From: Oscillospiraceae bacterium
GTDB lineage: Bacteria; Bacillota; Clostridia; Oscillospirales; Oscillospiraceae
Direction: 5' to 3'
NCBI GenBank assembly: GCA_017861365.1
Contig: JAGFXR010000003.1
Coordinates: 62,001-126,000 of the forward strand
Length of the DNA: 64,000 nucleotides
Of this stretch, positions 53,894 to 63,206 are shown one piece after another (positions within the stretch are counted from its first letter, which is position 1; each line of letters opens with the position of its first letter). Made by a program: the position numbers and the translations under genes. The notes beneath the pieces were generated by a model that was given only the letters and a program-made list of their open reading frames with translations, made no database searches and was not told where the DNA came from.

Positions 53894-55435
53894 ATGGCTA
53901 ATTCCATGTCGGCCGGTGCGGTCCACAAACAATACGATGAGGGACTTTCCGCGTTTCGGCGGCATATTGCGGATCCGGCGGTCCGTGTTGCCTTCGGCAG
54001 AGAGGCGGATGCCTTTATGCGCGCCTGCGCTCTGGGGGTCTGGCAGAAGGACGGCGGGCTGACGCCCCGCCATGTGGAATATTATAACGCGGTCTACTGT
54101 AAGGGCAATCCCGTTCCCGCCATCCTCTACTGGGAGCTGTCCACCGCGGTCAGCGAATATCCCGGCTTCAAGGCGCCTGCCTTTTTTCAAAAAATGATTC
54201 AGTATGATCTTGCAACCGGACGGCGGACCTCCCGCCGTTTCATCGACACCATGACGCTCATGCTGCTGCTGTTCGCGGCTGCCGACGATGTGGTCAGCGA
54301 AGCGGAGGCGGGGTTTGTGAATGCCTGCGCCGACAGTCTCTCCGGCTTGTGTGACAGGGCGGGGGTGCACAGCGACAAGCCTGCTCTTGATGTGGGAGAA
54401 TTTGTGACCAAGCACCCTGACGGAACACCCGTCAAGGACAACGCTCCTACACCGGCCGCAGCCGGTGCGGGAACCGGAACCGCAAGTCCCGCGGAGGCGG
54501 CGAAAGAGCGGGAGCCGGAGCCTCAACTAACGCTGGAGGAGCTGCTTGCGGAGTTGGACGCGCTCTGCGGCCTGCCCAAAGTCAAGGCGGACGTCAAGAG
54601 CCTGATCAACCTGGTCAAAGTGCGAAAGCTGCGGCAGGAGGCCGGGCTTCCTGTTCCGCCCATGAGTCTGCATCTGGTGTTTATGGGCAACCCCGGAACG
54701 GGCAAAACCACGGTAGCCCGCCTTTTGGCAAAGATTTATCACGCCATCGGCGTGCTTTCCAAGGGGCAGCTGATCGAGGTGGACCGCTCCGGTCTGGTGG
54801 CGGGCTTCGTGGGTCAGACAGCGATGAAAACCGGAGAGGTGATTCAAAAGGCGTTGGGCGGCGTGCTGTTTATTGACGAGGCGTATGCGCTTGCCAACCA
54901 GGACAATCCCAACGACTTCGGCAAGGAGGCAATCGAGGCGCTGTTAAAGGGCATGGAGGATCACCGTGATGATCTGATTGTCATTGTCGCGGGATACCCT
55001 GAGCTGATGAAGAACTTTATTCACGCCAACCCCGGGCTGGAGTCCCGGTTCAATAAATATTTTTTCTTTGAGGATTACAGCGGCGAGGACCTCATGAAAA
55101 TCTTCACCGGCATGTGCGAGCAAAATGGCTACACGCTGGATGAGGTGACCTGCTCGTTTTCCCGCGGCGCGTTTATGGAGCTGTATGAACAGCGGGACGA
55201 AAATTTCGGCAATGCCCGCGACGTGCGCAATATCTTTGAGTATGGCATTTCCCGGCAGGCCAATCGGGTGGCTGCCATGGAGGCTCCTACCCGGGAGCAG
55301 CTGATGGCGCTCACCAAAGTCGATCTCCAGGACGAAGAGGATACCGATGGAGAAAAGAAGGCGGAGCCCGCCGTTCAGGCAGGCAGTACGCAAGAGGCAG
55401 AGCCGGACGCCGCCGCTCCTGTCCATCCGGAATAA
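53894..55435 (+). CDS. SpoVK/CbbX-family AAA+ ATPase with TerB-like N-terminal region
   Basis: 513 residues. Residues 1-150 are helical, with LLLFAAADDVVSEAEAGFVN resembling a TerB-type acidic helix; a proline/alanine linker (about 165-205) precedes the AAA+ domain with LCGLPKVKADVK, Walker A GNPGTGKTT, the pore-like GLVAGFVGQTA, Walker B GVLFIDEAYAL, sensor IVIVAGYPELM and arginine finger GLESRFNKY. Close to sporulation protein SpoVK and the Rubisco activase CbbX. AAGGAG before ATG 53894. Its substrate is unknown. Confidence 0.85.
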   Translation: MANSMSAGAVHKQYDEGLSAFRRHIADPAVRVAFGREADAFMRACALGVWQKDGGLTPRHVEYYNAVYCKGNPVPAILYWELSTAVSEYPGFKAPAFFQKMIQYDLATGRRTSRRFIDTMTLMLLLFAAADDVVSEAEAGFVNACADSLSGLCDRAGVHSDKPALDVGEFVTKHPDGTPVKDNAPTPAAAGAGTGTASPAEAAKEREPEPQLTLEELLAELDALCGLPKVKADVKSLINLVKVRKLRQEAGLPVPPMSLHLVFMGNPGTGKTTVARLLAKIYHAIGVLSKGQLIEVDRSGLVAGFVGQTAMKTGEVIQKALGGVLFIDEAYALANQDNPNDFGKEAIEALLKGMEDHRDDLIVIVAGYPELMKNFIHANPGLESRFNKYFFFEDYSGEDLMKIFTGMCEQNGYTLDEVTCSFSRGAFMELYEQRDENFGNARDVRNIFEYGISRQANRVAAMEAPTREQLMALTKVDLQDEEDTDGEKKAEPAVQAGSTQEAEPDAAAPVHPE

Positions 55436-55439
55436 ATTC

Positions 55440-55482
55440 AAGGCTGGGAGGAATGGAGCTTGCTCCGTTCCTCCCAGCCTTT
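55440..55482 (+). terminator. Terminator of the AAA+ gene
   Basis: AAGGCTGGGAGGAA-TGGAG, loop CTTG, CTCCG-TTCCTCCCAGCCTT, starting five bases after the stop, followed by TTC; the stem is long and nearly perfect. Confidence 0.75.
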
Positions 55483-55634
55483 CAATCAGCTCTGATTAAG
55501 GTTCCAAAGTCCCGCGGAGTTTTTTCGCGCCCAGTCGAAAAGGGCTGAATCCGTCATTTCCCGGGACATATAAGTCGGAAATAATCCAGCTTAAAACGTC
55601 TGCGGCGAAGCAGACGTGATGTACTTCTGCCGTT

Positions 55635-56285
55635 TTAAATTCGCAGCCATTGCTTTAGATCAAGCAGATTTTCCGCGATATAGCGCTTGGGAAACGGCGT
55701 AAACGCCTCCCGCTTTGTGGTTCCGTTCAGCACGGCGCAGAAGTCGATTCCGCCCCGCAGTGCAGTCTCCGCGTCAATCACGGTGTCCCCGCAGAAAAGA
55801 AGCGCATGCTTCGGAAGATTTAACCGATCCATTGCCTGAAGCAGCCCCTCTGGATCGGGTTTACAGAGGGTCACGTCCTCCGCCCCCACCACAAAGGACA
55901 CAAGCTCGGGGATTCCATGGTGATTCAAAATATCCCGGATGGTTTCGCCTCGCTTGGTACTGACGATGGCAGTTGGAATTTCACATTGTTTCAATGTGGA
56001 CAAGAGCTCCACCGCACCTGGGAGCAGCACGGTGAAGTCCAGCATCAGGGGCCTGCCGTATTGCTGGAACAGCGCGTGGAACCGCTCCCGCGCGTCCGCG
56101 TCACCGCAGCCGGTCAGCATGGTAAACCCATCCTCAAGGGTATATCCTACCGTATGCCGTACCGCCTCCCGCTCAGGTTCCGGATAACCCAGTTCAGCAA
56201 AGCTCTTACGGAAGCCCTGCCAAATCGCCTCGGTACTGTCCCCCAGGGTATAATCAAAATCAAAAATGATACCGCGTTTCTCCAT
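55635..56285 (-). CDS. HAD-superfamily phosphatase (phosphoglycolate phosphatase-like)
   Basis: 216 residues. Motif I FDFDYTLGDST, motif II IVSTKRGE, lysine in TLCKPDPEGL, motif IV CGDTVIDAETA. The residue after DxD is Tyr (DFDYT) rather than Gly. Follows rpoN by 13 bases on the same strand and is probably cotranscribed with it; no functional link is evident. A small hairpin at 55593-55616 lies beyond the stop. Confidence 0.88.
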   Translation of the reverse strand: MEKRGIIFDFDYTLGDSTEAIWQGFRKSFAELGYPEPEREAVRHTVGYTLEDGFTMLTGCGDADARERFHALFQQYGRPLMLDFTVLLPGAVELLSTLKQCEIPTAIVSTKRGETIRDILNHHGIPELVSFVVGAEDVTLCKPDPEGLLQAMDRLNLPKHALLFCGDTVIDAETALRGGIDFCAVLNGTTKREAFTPFPKRYIAENLLDLKQWLRI

Positions 56286-56298
56286 GAATGGTGCCTTT

Positions 56299-57642
56299 CT
56301 ACAGTTGTTTTCGCCCGGTGGCGGCGGGGAGGTTCAGTTCATCCCGGTATTTTGCCACCGTGCGGCGGGAGATTTCCACGTCCTCCTTCGCCATTAGCTC
56401 GCAGAGCTTCTGATCGGAGAGGGGTTTTTTCTTATCCTCATGCTCCACCAGACGGCGCAGCAGCGCCTTTGCGGAGTCGGGAGAGGTGCCTTCCCCGGAA
56501 AAGCTCCCAAGTCCCCGTGAGAAAAAGTAGTTGAGAGGAAAAATTCCATGGGCACACTGAATATATTTTTCACGGATGGCTCGGCTGACGGTAGATTCAT
56601 GCACACCCACGTCCCGCGCCACATCCGCCAGGGTCATGGGAGCCAGATGCCCCACCCCCTGTTCAAAAAAACGCTGCTGCCGCTTTAAAATCGTCTCCGC
56701 ACAGCTGCGCAGGGTTTTGCGCCGTTGCTCAATACAGCGAACCACCCACTTTGCCTGCCTGAGCTTGTCCGATAGGTATTCCTTTACTCCGGTGTCGTCG
56801 GTTTGCTTAAACAGGTTACTGTAATAACTGCTCAGCTTGATTGCGGGAAGTCCCCGGTCATTTAAAAACAGCTCAAAATGATCGCCAAAGCTGGCAATAA
56901 CAATGTCGGGATCAATATAGGGCAGGGTTTCCTTTGTGGCAAAGCCCGCGCCTGGCCTTGGGTTCAGGGAGCGGATCTCATCGCAGGCCGCCCGCACCTC
57001 CTCCTGGGAAACTCCCAGCGCCTTCGCAATCTGGTGATAATGGTTTTTACTGAGGGCGTCCAGATACTTTTCCGCGATGCGCAGCGCCAGCTTATGGGGT
57101 TCCGGCATCCGCCTGAGCTGCAGAGTCAGGCACTCCGAAAGGTTCCGTGCGCCAACACCGGCCGGTTCCATGCTTTGAACCGCCTTCAGCGCTTCCTGTG
57201 CGACTGGGGCGGGAAACGGCAAAGCGCATAATTCCTCGTCGAGCCAGCCGTCATCGTTCAGGCTTTCTAAAATCATCAGAGCCGCTTTTTCCACCTGCGG
57301 CTTGAGTCTCAGTACGTGCAGCTGGCTGAGCAGCTGAAAATAAAGCGTCTCCTCCGGCGAATGGTCGGAGCAGCGTACCATAGGATCCTCATCCTGTCCC
57401 TCATCCTGCCGGTGGTAATAGGAGTTTTGGGTATCCGTTGCCTCCAGCCACTCCAGCTTGCGGCGGATCACTGTAAATTCCTCCGGCGGAGGCGCGTCAT
57501 CCAGATCCATAACGGGATTTTCCTGGGCCAGATGCTCCACATAATCCTTCAGCTCCAGCGTGCTCATCTGGAGAATTTCCAGCGTCTGCAGCATTTGTGG
57601 GGAGAGCGTCTGGGTCTGCTTGATTGACAAATTCAGTTCCAT
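56299..57642 (-). CDS. rpoN: RNA polymerase sigma-54 factor
   Basis: 447 residues. Region I with the Q-rich LSIKQTQTLSPQMLQTLEIL (1-40), acidic region II, core-binding domain, HTH region VARDVGVHESTVSRAIREKY and the diagnostic RpoN box RRTVAKYRDEL near the C-terminus. It lets RNA polymerase read -24/-12 promoters when an AAA+ activator such as that at 48825-50213 is present. GGGGG eight bases before ATG 57642. Confidence 0.96.
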   Translation of the reverse strand: MELNLSIKQTQTLSPQMLQTLEILQMSTLELKDYVEHLAQENPVMDLDDAPPPEEFTVIRRKLEWLEATDTQNSYYHRQDEGQDEDPMVRCSDHSPEETLYFQLLSQLHVLRLKPQVEKAALMILESLNDDGWLDEELCALPFPAPVAQEALKAVQSMEPAGVGARNLSECLTLQLRRMPEPHKLALRIAEKYLDALSKNHYHQIAKALGVSQEEVRAACDEIRSLNPRPGAGFATKETLPYIDPDIVIASFGDHFELFLNDRGLPAIKLSSYYSNLFKQTDDTGVKEYLSDKLRQAKWVVRCIEQRRKTLRSCAETILKRQQRFFEQGVGHLAPMTLADVARDVGVHESTVSRAIREKYIQCAHGIFPLNYFFSRGLGSFSGEGTSPDSAKALLRRLVEHEDKKKPLSDQKLCELMAKEDVEISRRTVAKYRDELNLPAATGRKQL

Positions 57643-57676
57643 TGCGCGCACCCCCTTTCATCCTTCTCCTGACCTT

Positions 57677-57706
57677 ATTGTACCACGTTCTCCGCCGATT
57701 TTGCAA
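57677..57706 (-). promoter_or_regulatory. Sigma-A promoter of rpoN
   Basis: Minus strand TTGCAA (57701-57706), 18-base spacer, TACAAT (57677-57682). Confidence 0.55.
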
Positions 57707-57754
57707 TAGAGTGGATTTTACATCATCCAGCGGGGCGTGTAGCTCGCGCTCCGT

Positions 57755-57800
57755 ATAAAAACCACCCGACTCAGCCGCTGCTGCGGCCGGGTCGGGCGGT
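57755..57800 (-). terminator. Terminator of the SSB-like gene
   Basis: Minus strand ACCGCCCGAC and GTCGGGTGGT pair around a GC-rich inner stem (57761-57800), followed by TTTTTATA. About 95 bases after the stop codon. Confidence 0.75.
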
Positions 57801-57894
57801 TGCCGAGTCACGGGGTCAACGAGCTTACGGTGGTGACGATGAAAGTGCCTGGCCGCACCGGGGCTCAGAGACATCAGAGCGTGGCGGCTTTCTG

Positions 57895-58500
57895 TTAGAT
57901 CGGTTCCTCCAGCTCCATGACCGAAACCTCAAAGGCAGTACGACGGATGGCGGTGACACCGTCTATTTTGGTATATTCCCGGCTTTGGAGCCGCCCGGAG
58001 ATGTCGATGGTATCTCCTACCCCCAGTACACCGCAACGCAGGGCCACCACACCCCACGCGATGCAGGGCAGGTAATCCGCCCGCCCATATCCGCGCCCCA
58101 CCGCCAGCATGAGGTCGCAGATGTCCCGGCCCAGCGGCGTGCGACGCAGCACAGGCTGCTTGCACAGGGTACCGGTCAGTGTCAGCACGTTGGCTGCATC
58201 TTCCTCGGTGGGAAGAATCTCTCTGGCATAAACGCTGATAATCAATCGATTGCCGATACCGCCCCGATTGTTGTAGGACCGCACTTCCCCCCGGATCTCT
58301 GCCTGAGTTCCCTCCGCCGGAAGCAATTCCAGCAGGCGCTGGGGAAATACCACATTCAGATGGTCTTCCACACCAGACAAGCGGGGAACGATCATCGGAA
58401 CACGGTAAAACCGTTCCCCATGTCCCTCATGGGAAAACACCGCCTCCTGCTCCACCGTACCCCGCAGCAAAATCTGATTTTCTTTCCGCTCCTCCCGCAT
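57895..58500 (-). CDS. Single-stranded DNA-binding protein-like, tandem OB folds
   Basis: 201 residues. Two similar halves: ENQILLRGTVEQEAVFSHEG (start of the first OB fold) with VRSYNNRGG, and VLTLTGTLCKQPVLRRTPLG with a later IDISGRLQSREY, the latter matching the SSB pattern GRLQSRxY. No acidic C-terminal tail ending in DIPF as in housekeeping SSB, so a specialised or duplicated relative. Upstream of rpoN on the same strand but ended by its own terminator. Confidence 0.8.
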   Translation of the reverse strand: MREERKENQILLRGTVEQEAVFSHEGHGERFYRVPMIVPRLSGVEDHLNVVFPQRLLELLPAEGTQAEIRGEVRSYNNRGGIGNRLIISVYAREILPTEEDAANVLTLTGTLCKQPVLRRTPLGRDICDLMLAVGRGYGRADYLPCIAWGVVALRCGVLGVGDTIDISGRLQSREYTKIDGVTAIRRTAFEVSVMELEEPI

Positions 58501-58640
58501 ACAACCACGTCCTTACCCGTTCTTGGGACATGTATATGCGGCGGTTTCCTCCGCTATGCACGTTTGACGTGGCAGGAATTCCCGCGCGTCCCGGCAAACA
58601 AGAGGAATCAAGGCCGGGGCAGCGCCGGAGGCGCCACATA

Positions 58641-58678
58641 AAAAGCGTAAGCCCCTGATTTAATACCAGGGACTTACG
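58641..58678 (-). terminator. Terminator of the XpaC gene
   Basis: CGTAAGCCCCTG (58646-58657) pairs with 58667-58678, one G-U; on the minus strand CTTTTTATG follows. Twenty bases beyond the stop. Confidence 0.75.
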
Positions 58679-58698
58679 TAAAATAGAGACATAAGGAG

Positions 58699-59958
58699 TT
58701 ATCCGCCCAAGGTCATATTCTGCCCTCCGGATAATCCGTCTTTTTTCAGCATCTGCTCCAGGACGGAGACGTCCGAGGTGATATCCATCGCGTCGTTTTG
58801 GAACAGCATATCGAGCTGCTTTTCAAACCCCTCCACGACTTTGTCCATCATCCCCTCAATCCGTTCCTTGGCGGAGGAGATGTTCTGACCCTCAATGCCC
58901 TGGGATTCAAGCTGGGCGTAGGCATGCAGTATTTTAAGGGTGGTGGGGAGATAATAGTTTAAGAAGCTGCGCAGCTGACTGTCCTTACCGGGATTTTTAC
59001 GCTGATAATCCAAAATTTTTGCGGTTATCTCGCCGATGCGGTCAATTTTGCGGGACATCTCCTCATCTTCAATCGCATCATTCAGCTGACGGATTTCCTG
59101 CAGGGCAGATTGATCATCCTTAGCCTGCTCCGGCGTCTGCGTCTCTTCCTGCGGCACGGTGGCATCATCCGTGAGTACCAGCATATCTACGGACAGATCC
59201 AGATATCCTTGGGGGAACATTCCCATATCCAGCATGCATTGCAGGTCGTCCCTGACCTTTTTCACCCGGATGCCGGTTTTTTGTGAAAGCTCACGCACGG
59301 AAATCAGTTCGCGGCTGCCGATGACCGACAGATATTTACGAAACCGCTTTCCCTTGCGCCCTCGCGCGATACCGGAGGACAGCAGTACCATTCCGGTGGC
59401 AAAAAAGACAAACAAAACGAAAAAACCGGCCAAATCCTCCCGCACGGAGCCTATGCTGATGGAATCCAGCAGGGCGGCGACTAAGCTCATGCCGAAAACT
59501 CCGGCTGTAATTCCTCCGCCGATCACAAGCCCTCTTCCGGTCGGAACCTTCTGAAATTGCTTGACCTTTGCCTTCATATGCTCCGGCGGCGTATAGCCTC
59601 CTGTTTTTTGCGCTTGCTTATTTTGCTTAGGAGCGGCACTGGCGCTGTTTTGGCTCCGCCGGGTTGCCGATTGCGCCGTGCTCCCGGTCTGCGTCCAGGA
59701 TTGCTGCTGGCGGCTCTCCTGACGCACGTCGTAGGGATGCTGTCCGGCAGCCCGCTTCGTGCGGAAGTGTTTCCGGTTGGAATAGCCCATCAGCTTTCGG
59801 AACAATAGCAGCAGGCCCACAGGCGGAAGAACCATCATGAAAATCAGAATCAGAATCCATGAGCCAAAGTCCCCGCCGCCGCTGCTGTTATCTGAGCCAC
59901 GGTAGAAGTTATTTCCCTCATCGGGTCTGCGGTATGTATAATCTTGACGATCTGCCAT
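58699..59958 (-). CDS. xpaC: XpaC-family protein (5-bromo-4-chloroindolyl phosphate hydrolysis)
   Basis: 419 residues. Low-complexity, Gln/Ser-rich N-terminus, hydrophobic helices near 33-55, 146-165 and 175-195, then the XpaC domain with helical text FLNYYLPTTLKILHAYAQLE, which is characteristic. In many Firmicutes XpaC is encoded beside the tellurite-resistance protein TelA; TelA is absent here. Actual activity is unknown. Divergent from the VanW gene. Confidence 0.82.
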   Translation of the reverse strand: MADRQDYTYRRPDEGNNFYRGSDNSSGGGDFGSWILILIFMMVLPPVGLLLLFRKLMGYSNRKHFRTKRAAGQHPYDVRQESRQQQSWTQTGSTAQSATRRSQNSASAAPKQNKQAQKTGGYTPPEHMKAKVKQFQKVPTGRGLVIGGGITAGVFGMSLVAALLDSISIGSVREDLAGFFVLFVFFATGMVLLSSGIARGRKGKRFRKYLSVIGSRELISVRELSQKTGIRVKKVRDDLQCMLDMGMFPQGYLDLSVDMLVLTDDATVPQEETQTPEQAKDDQSALQEIRQLNDAIEDEEMSRKIDRIGEITAKILDYQRKNPGKDSQLRSFLNYYLPTTLKILHAYAQLESQGIEGQNISSAKERIEGMMDKVVEGFEKQLDMLFQNDAMDITSDVSVLEQMLKKDGLSGGQNMTLGG

Positions 59959-60179
59959 AATACTCTCCTGTTTGGTTTATCGGCATGGCGCATTCGCCGA
60001 TATTTTTGAACTCTCTTTCATTATGATATTACACCATATGCGCACTGATGTAAAGAAGAGATCAAAACCAACTGCATTTTATTCTAGTGTAACCACTTTG
60101 TAATGCTTTTCTGCCTGTAGTTGTGTATACTAAATTTTAACTGCCAATTATTTTGTAATTTATATGAGAGGTGATCGGC

Positions 60180-61958
60180 ATGGAGGGTAGACGTGAAAAA
60201 CAATCGAGGCTGAGCGGCAGGCTCGTTGCGCTGTTAATTACCGGCGGAGTTGCGCTGGGCCTGATTGCCATATACCTTGGTTTTTGTTTTTGGACTGCTT
60301 TTTCCGGACGGATGCTGCCTCATTCCCAGGCAATGTCCGTGGACATCGGCGGAATGACCTATGAGGATGCAAGTGAAGCGCTTCAGCAGGCATTTGACAC
60401 CAGCTATCCGGACGGCGTTCTGGAGCTGTGGCAGAACGCCGCAGGGATTTCCGTCTCGATTCCCACCGATATTATGACCATTTCTGTCGCCAGCAATGAG
60501 AAAAATTTTTTTGCCGGCGGAGCGGCGTTCCTCAAGAGTCTGGCTTCTGACATCAGCTATGCTCCCACCGTTTCCTTTTCCGCTGAGTCGGAGGCGTACT
60601 TAACGGACACCGTTTCTGAATTTGCCTCAAAATGCAACCAGGCGCTCTCCCTGTCGGCTACAACGGTTACCGATGCCGGGCTGACGATCACAAAGGGCGC
60701 ATCAGGCTATGCCATTGACGAAAATGCCACCATTCTCGCCATTGGGCAGCTGCTGCAGGATGCGGTGGAAAAGGTCGGAGCAGGCGCGACGGAGTCACTC
60801 GCGCTGGAAGCGGTCTCATCCACATCCGAACCGGTTACCCCGGATTTCGTGGCTCTTTACAGCGACGTGTATGTTGCCCCTCAGGATGCAGCCTTTGATA
60901 AAACCACATATGAAGTCACGCCCTCGGTTACCGGGGTATCCTTCGATATCGACGAAGCGCAGCAGGCCTACGCCGCCCTGGATGAGGGGGAATCCTGTAC
61001 CATTCCGCTCACGAAAACAGAGCCGGACATTACCACTGAAAAACTGGAGGCGTCCCTGTTTCATGACATTTTAGGAAGTGTGACCACCACCATCGGCGGT
61101 ACCTCCAACCGTGTCTCCAACGTGAAAAACGCAGCCAGCTACTGTAACAAGACCATTCTCCTGCCGGGGGAGACTTTTTCCTATCTTGATACCGTCGCGC
61201 CTTTTTCTTCTGAGCGAGGTTATCTTCCGGCGCCCGCCTACGTCGGCGGGGAGACAGTGCAGGAAATGGGCGGCGGAATTTGTCAGGTGTCCTCCAGCAT
61301 TTATTATGCGGCGCTGAAGGGGAATCTGGAAATCGTAGAGCGGCATAACCACATGTATGCCGTGGGCTATGTCCCTGACGGGATGGATGCCACTGTATAT
61401 TCCAGCTCCCTGGACTTTCAATTTAAAAATAACACAGATTATCCCATTAAAATTGTAGCCACAACTTCAGGCAAGAAGCTCACCGTTACCCTTTATGGCA
61501 CCAACACCAGCGGAAATTATGTGGTCATGACCAACAATCGCCTGTCCACCACCGATTACGAGGTGGTTTATGTTGCGGATGAAACCGTCCCCCAGGGAAC
61601 GACGGTGGAAGCGGTTACTCCCTATACCGGGCGTGTGGTGGAGGCCTATCGCAATGTTTACTCCGCAAATGGAACGCTCCTGAGCACTACCTTGGAGAGC
61701 ACCAACACGTATAAAAAACGAGATGAGGTCATTCACTATAATCCTGCCGATGCCGCGTCTCTGGGTCTTGCCGACACCGGCAGCAGCGAAACCGCCGCTC
61801 AGACAGTCCCGGACACAACCGACAGCTCCGCTGCCCAGACCGCTGTGACAGGCACGGGTGAAAGTGCCGCCGCCGTGCCGGAAGACGCTGCCGTGGTGGA
61901 AACCCCGGATGAGACCGGGGATTTGGCTGACGGAACATCCACCGGGGTTGCTCCCTGA
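60180..61958 (+). CDS. VanW-family surface protein
   Basis: 592 residues. One N-terminal membrane helix (about 18-40), two PG-binding-4-like repeats (about 60-290), and the VanW core with GETFSYLDTVAPFSSERGY, GGETVQEMGGGICQVSS, and ERHNHMYAVGYVPDGMDATV; the C-terminal 80 residues are Ala/Thr/Glu-rich low complexity. VanW is named from vancomycin-resistance clusters, but most homologues occur without one and none is here. AGAGG eight bases before ATG 60180. Confidence 0.9.
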   Translation: MEGRREKQSRLSGRLVALLITGGVALGLIAIYLGFCFWTAFSGRMLPHSQAMSVDIGGMTYEDASEALQQAFDTSYPDGVLELWQNAAGISVSIPTDIMTISVASNEKNFFAGGAAFLKSLASDISYAPTVSFSAESEAYLTDTVSEFASKCNQALSLSATTVTDAGLTITKGASGYAIDENATILAIGQLLQDAVEKVGAGATESLALEAVSSTSEPVTPDFVALYSDVYVAPQDAAFDKTTYEVTPSVTGVSFDIDEAQQAYAALDEGESCTIPLTKTEPDITTEKLEASLFHDILGSVTTTIGGTSNRVSNVKNAASYCNKTILLPGETFSYLDTVAPFSSERGYLPAPAYVGGETVQEMGGGICQVSSSIYYAALKGNLEIVERHNHMYAVGYVPDGMDATVYSSSLDFQFKNNTDYPIKIVATTSGKKLTVTLYGTNTSGNYVVMTNNRLSTTDYEVVYVADETVPQGTTVEAVTPYTGRVVEAYRNVYSANGTLLSTTLESTNTYKKRDEVIHYNPADAASLGLADTGSSETAAQTVPDTTDSSAAQTAVTGTGESAAAVPEDAAVVETPDETGDLADGTSTGVAP

Positions 61959-62128
61959 TGCAGAAGGCGACAGGAGACGGTACGGGTGTCCTGCACCCCG
62001 GTCCTGGGTGGCAGATCTGTTATCCTCGCTCCGGTCGCCGTCTCGTGGATATCAAGAAGATGAAATTCCACTGGTTTATGGTTCTGCGTCACAGCTTCAA
62101 CCTTTTTCGCGGTTCTGAAACATTTTGC

Positions 62129-62157
62129 TTGACATTGCGGGCCTCTTCTGATAAAAT
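62129..62157 (+). promoter_or_regulatory. Sigma-A promoter of the tRNA pair
   Basis: TTGACA (62129-62134), 17-base spacer, TAAAAT (62152-62157), 33 bases before tRNA-Thr. Confidence 0.75.
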
Positions 62158-62189
62158 AATTTTTGCTGTGGATGAACAAAACAGAGCAT

Positions 62190-62265
62190 GCTGGTGTAGC
62201 TCAGTTGGTAGAGCAGCTGATTTGTAATCAGCAGGTCGGGGGTTCAAGTCCGTCCACCAGCTCCA
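62190..62265 (+). tRNA. tRNA-Thr (TGT)
   Basis: 76 bases with encoded CCA. Acceptor arms GCTGGTG and CACCAGC pair; anticodon loop TTTGTAA gives TGT at 62223-62225; TTCAAGT T-loop. The T-stem has one G-G mismatch in my folding. Confidence 0.95.
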
Positions 62266-62276
62266 CAATTTCATAC

Positions 62277-62361
62277 GGAGGAGTTCCCGAGTGGCCAAAG
62301 GGGGCAGACTGTAAATCTGTTGCGTAATGCTTCGGTGGTCCGAATCCACCCTCCTCCACCA
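62277..62361 (+). tRNA. tRNA-Tyr (GTA)
   Basis: 85 bases with encoded CCA. Acceptor arms GGAGGAG and CTCCTCC, long variable arm as expected for tRNA-Tyr, anticodon GTA in ACTGTAAAT. Eleven bases after tRNA-Thr. Confidence 0.96.
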
Positions 62362-62369
62362 AACCGTAG

Positions 62370-62411
62370 ACCCGCTGCAATTGCTCATTTTTGAGCTTGC
62401 GGCGGGTTTTT
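62370..62411 (+). terminator. Terminator of the tRNA pair
   Basis: ACCCGCTGCAA pairs with TTGCGGCGGGT (one G-U) around an inner stem GCTCA-TGAGC, followed by TTTTT. Confidence 0.85.
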
Positions 62412-62499
62412 GCTTCGCCAGATAAATCCCTTAAATCCTCTGAAAACCTGCCCTGTGTGGGTATGGATGTGGGTATAAAAATTGAATATCTAATGAGAT

Positions 62500-62964
62500 T
62501 CAGTATGCCAACTTTGACACGTTATCTTTTCTGCTCTCTATGTCCACATGAGTGTAAATTTCCGTGGTTGTAATTCTGGCTTGTCCCAATTGATCTTGCA
62601 CGGCCCGGATGTTTGCTCCGCCCGCTAGAAGGTGCGAAGCGTAAGTATGCCGGCACTTATGCGGGGACAGGTGACGGACTTGACCACCGAGCGCATGAAA
62701 TACTGAATCATACCGCCTTCTGTAAACGTCTGGTGTACAAAAATTGCCGCTTTTGCCAGTGAACACATAAAGCCCGGTTCGAGGCGCTGAACGAAAAATT
62801 TCTGCTCCTAATGGCGTTAGAACAACCTCACGCGGTTTTCCTGTTTTTGTAGTGTCTTTCACAGTATACTTAATGCCTTCCTCGTCAGTCGCCGCCACAG
62901 TCTTATTGACTGATATTGTTATGAGGACTGTGCTCGGCTCGGGAGCTGTTACTCCCGCCAGCCG
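62500..62964 (-). pseudogene. Tyrosine-recombinase integrase, N-terminally truncated
   Basis: The open frame runs from a stop at 62965-62967 down to the TAA at 62500 (up to 154 residues; a GTG at 62898 could start 132). It holds only the C-terminal catalytic part: TGKPREVVLTPLG, HLSPHKCRHTYASHLLAGG (His-x-x-Arg), LGQARITTTEIYTHV (His/Thr box and nucleophile Tyr). The N-terminal DNA-binding domains and first catalytic Arg are absent. Position just past two tRNA genes is typical of integrated elements. Probably a decayed element. Confidence 0.75.
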
Positions 62965-63056
62965 TCAAAGACGGAAAATGGGCTTATATCATCCCTAGGG
63001 AGCTCTTTGACCGGTATATGTCAGGGGATCACCATAGCCTGAATGATAATATTTAA
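62925..63056 (+). pseudogene. Possible excisionase-type fragment
   Basis: Forty-three codons open without a start codon, ending TAA at 63054-63056. The residues LPPAVKDGKWAYIIPRELFD resemble the winged-helix end of small excisionase/MerR-like proteins (AVKxGxxWxIPxExxxxY). It overlaps the integrase remnant on the other strand slightly, so one of the two edges is wrong. Low certainty. Confidence 0.3.
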
Positions 63057-63206
63057 TGGGCGACAGTTGAATCTAGCCGCAGGAAGGAGGACAAAACGCA
63101 TAAGAACGTATCGAAGCACTGGAAGAACGAGTTGCCGCCCATGAGGGGCAAGCTCAAGAGCGGCAGAGTGGAACAATAAGGATTCTTCTAAACGGGAAAG
63201 AATTCG
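63057..63206. other. Short remnant stretch
   Basis: About 150 bases between remnants. A plus-strand frame reads Lys/Arg-rich residues (RRKEDKTHKNVSKHWKNELP) to a TAA near 63178 but has no clear start; it looks like another mobile-element fragment. Nothing else supported. Confidence 0.25.

Noticed and set aside
60180-61958. Vancomycin resistance locus
   Set aside because: Only VanW is present; no vanA/B ligase, vanH, vanX or vanRS partner, and VanW homologues are common without resistance.
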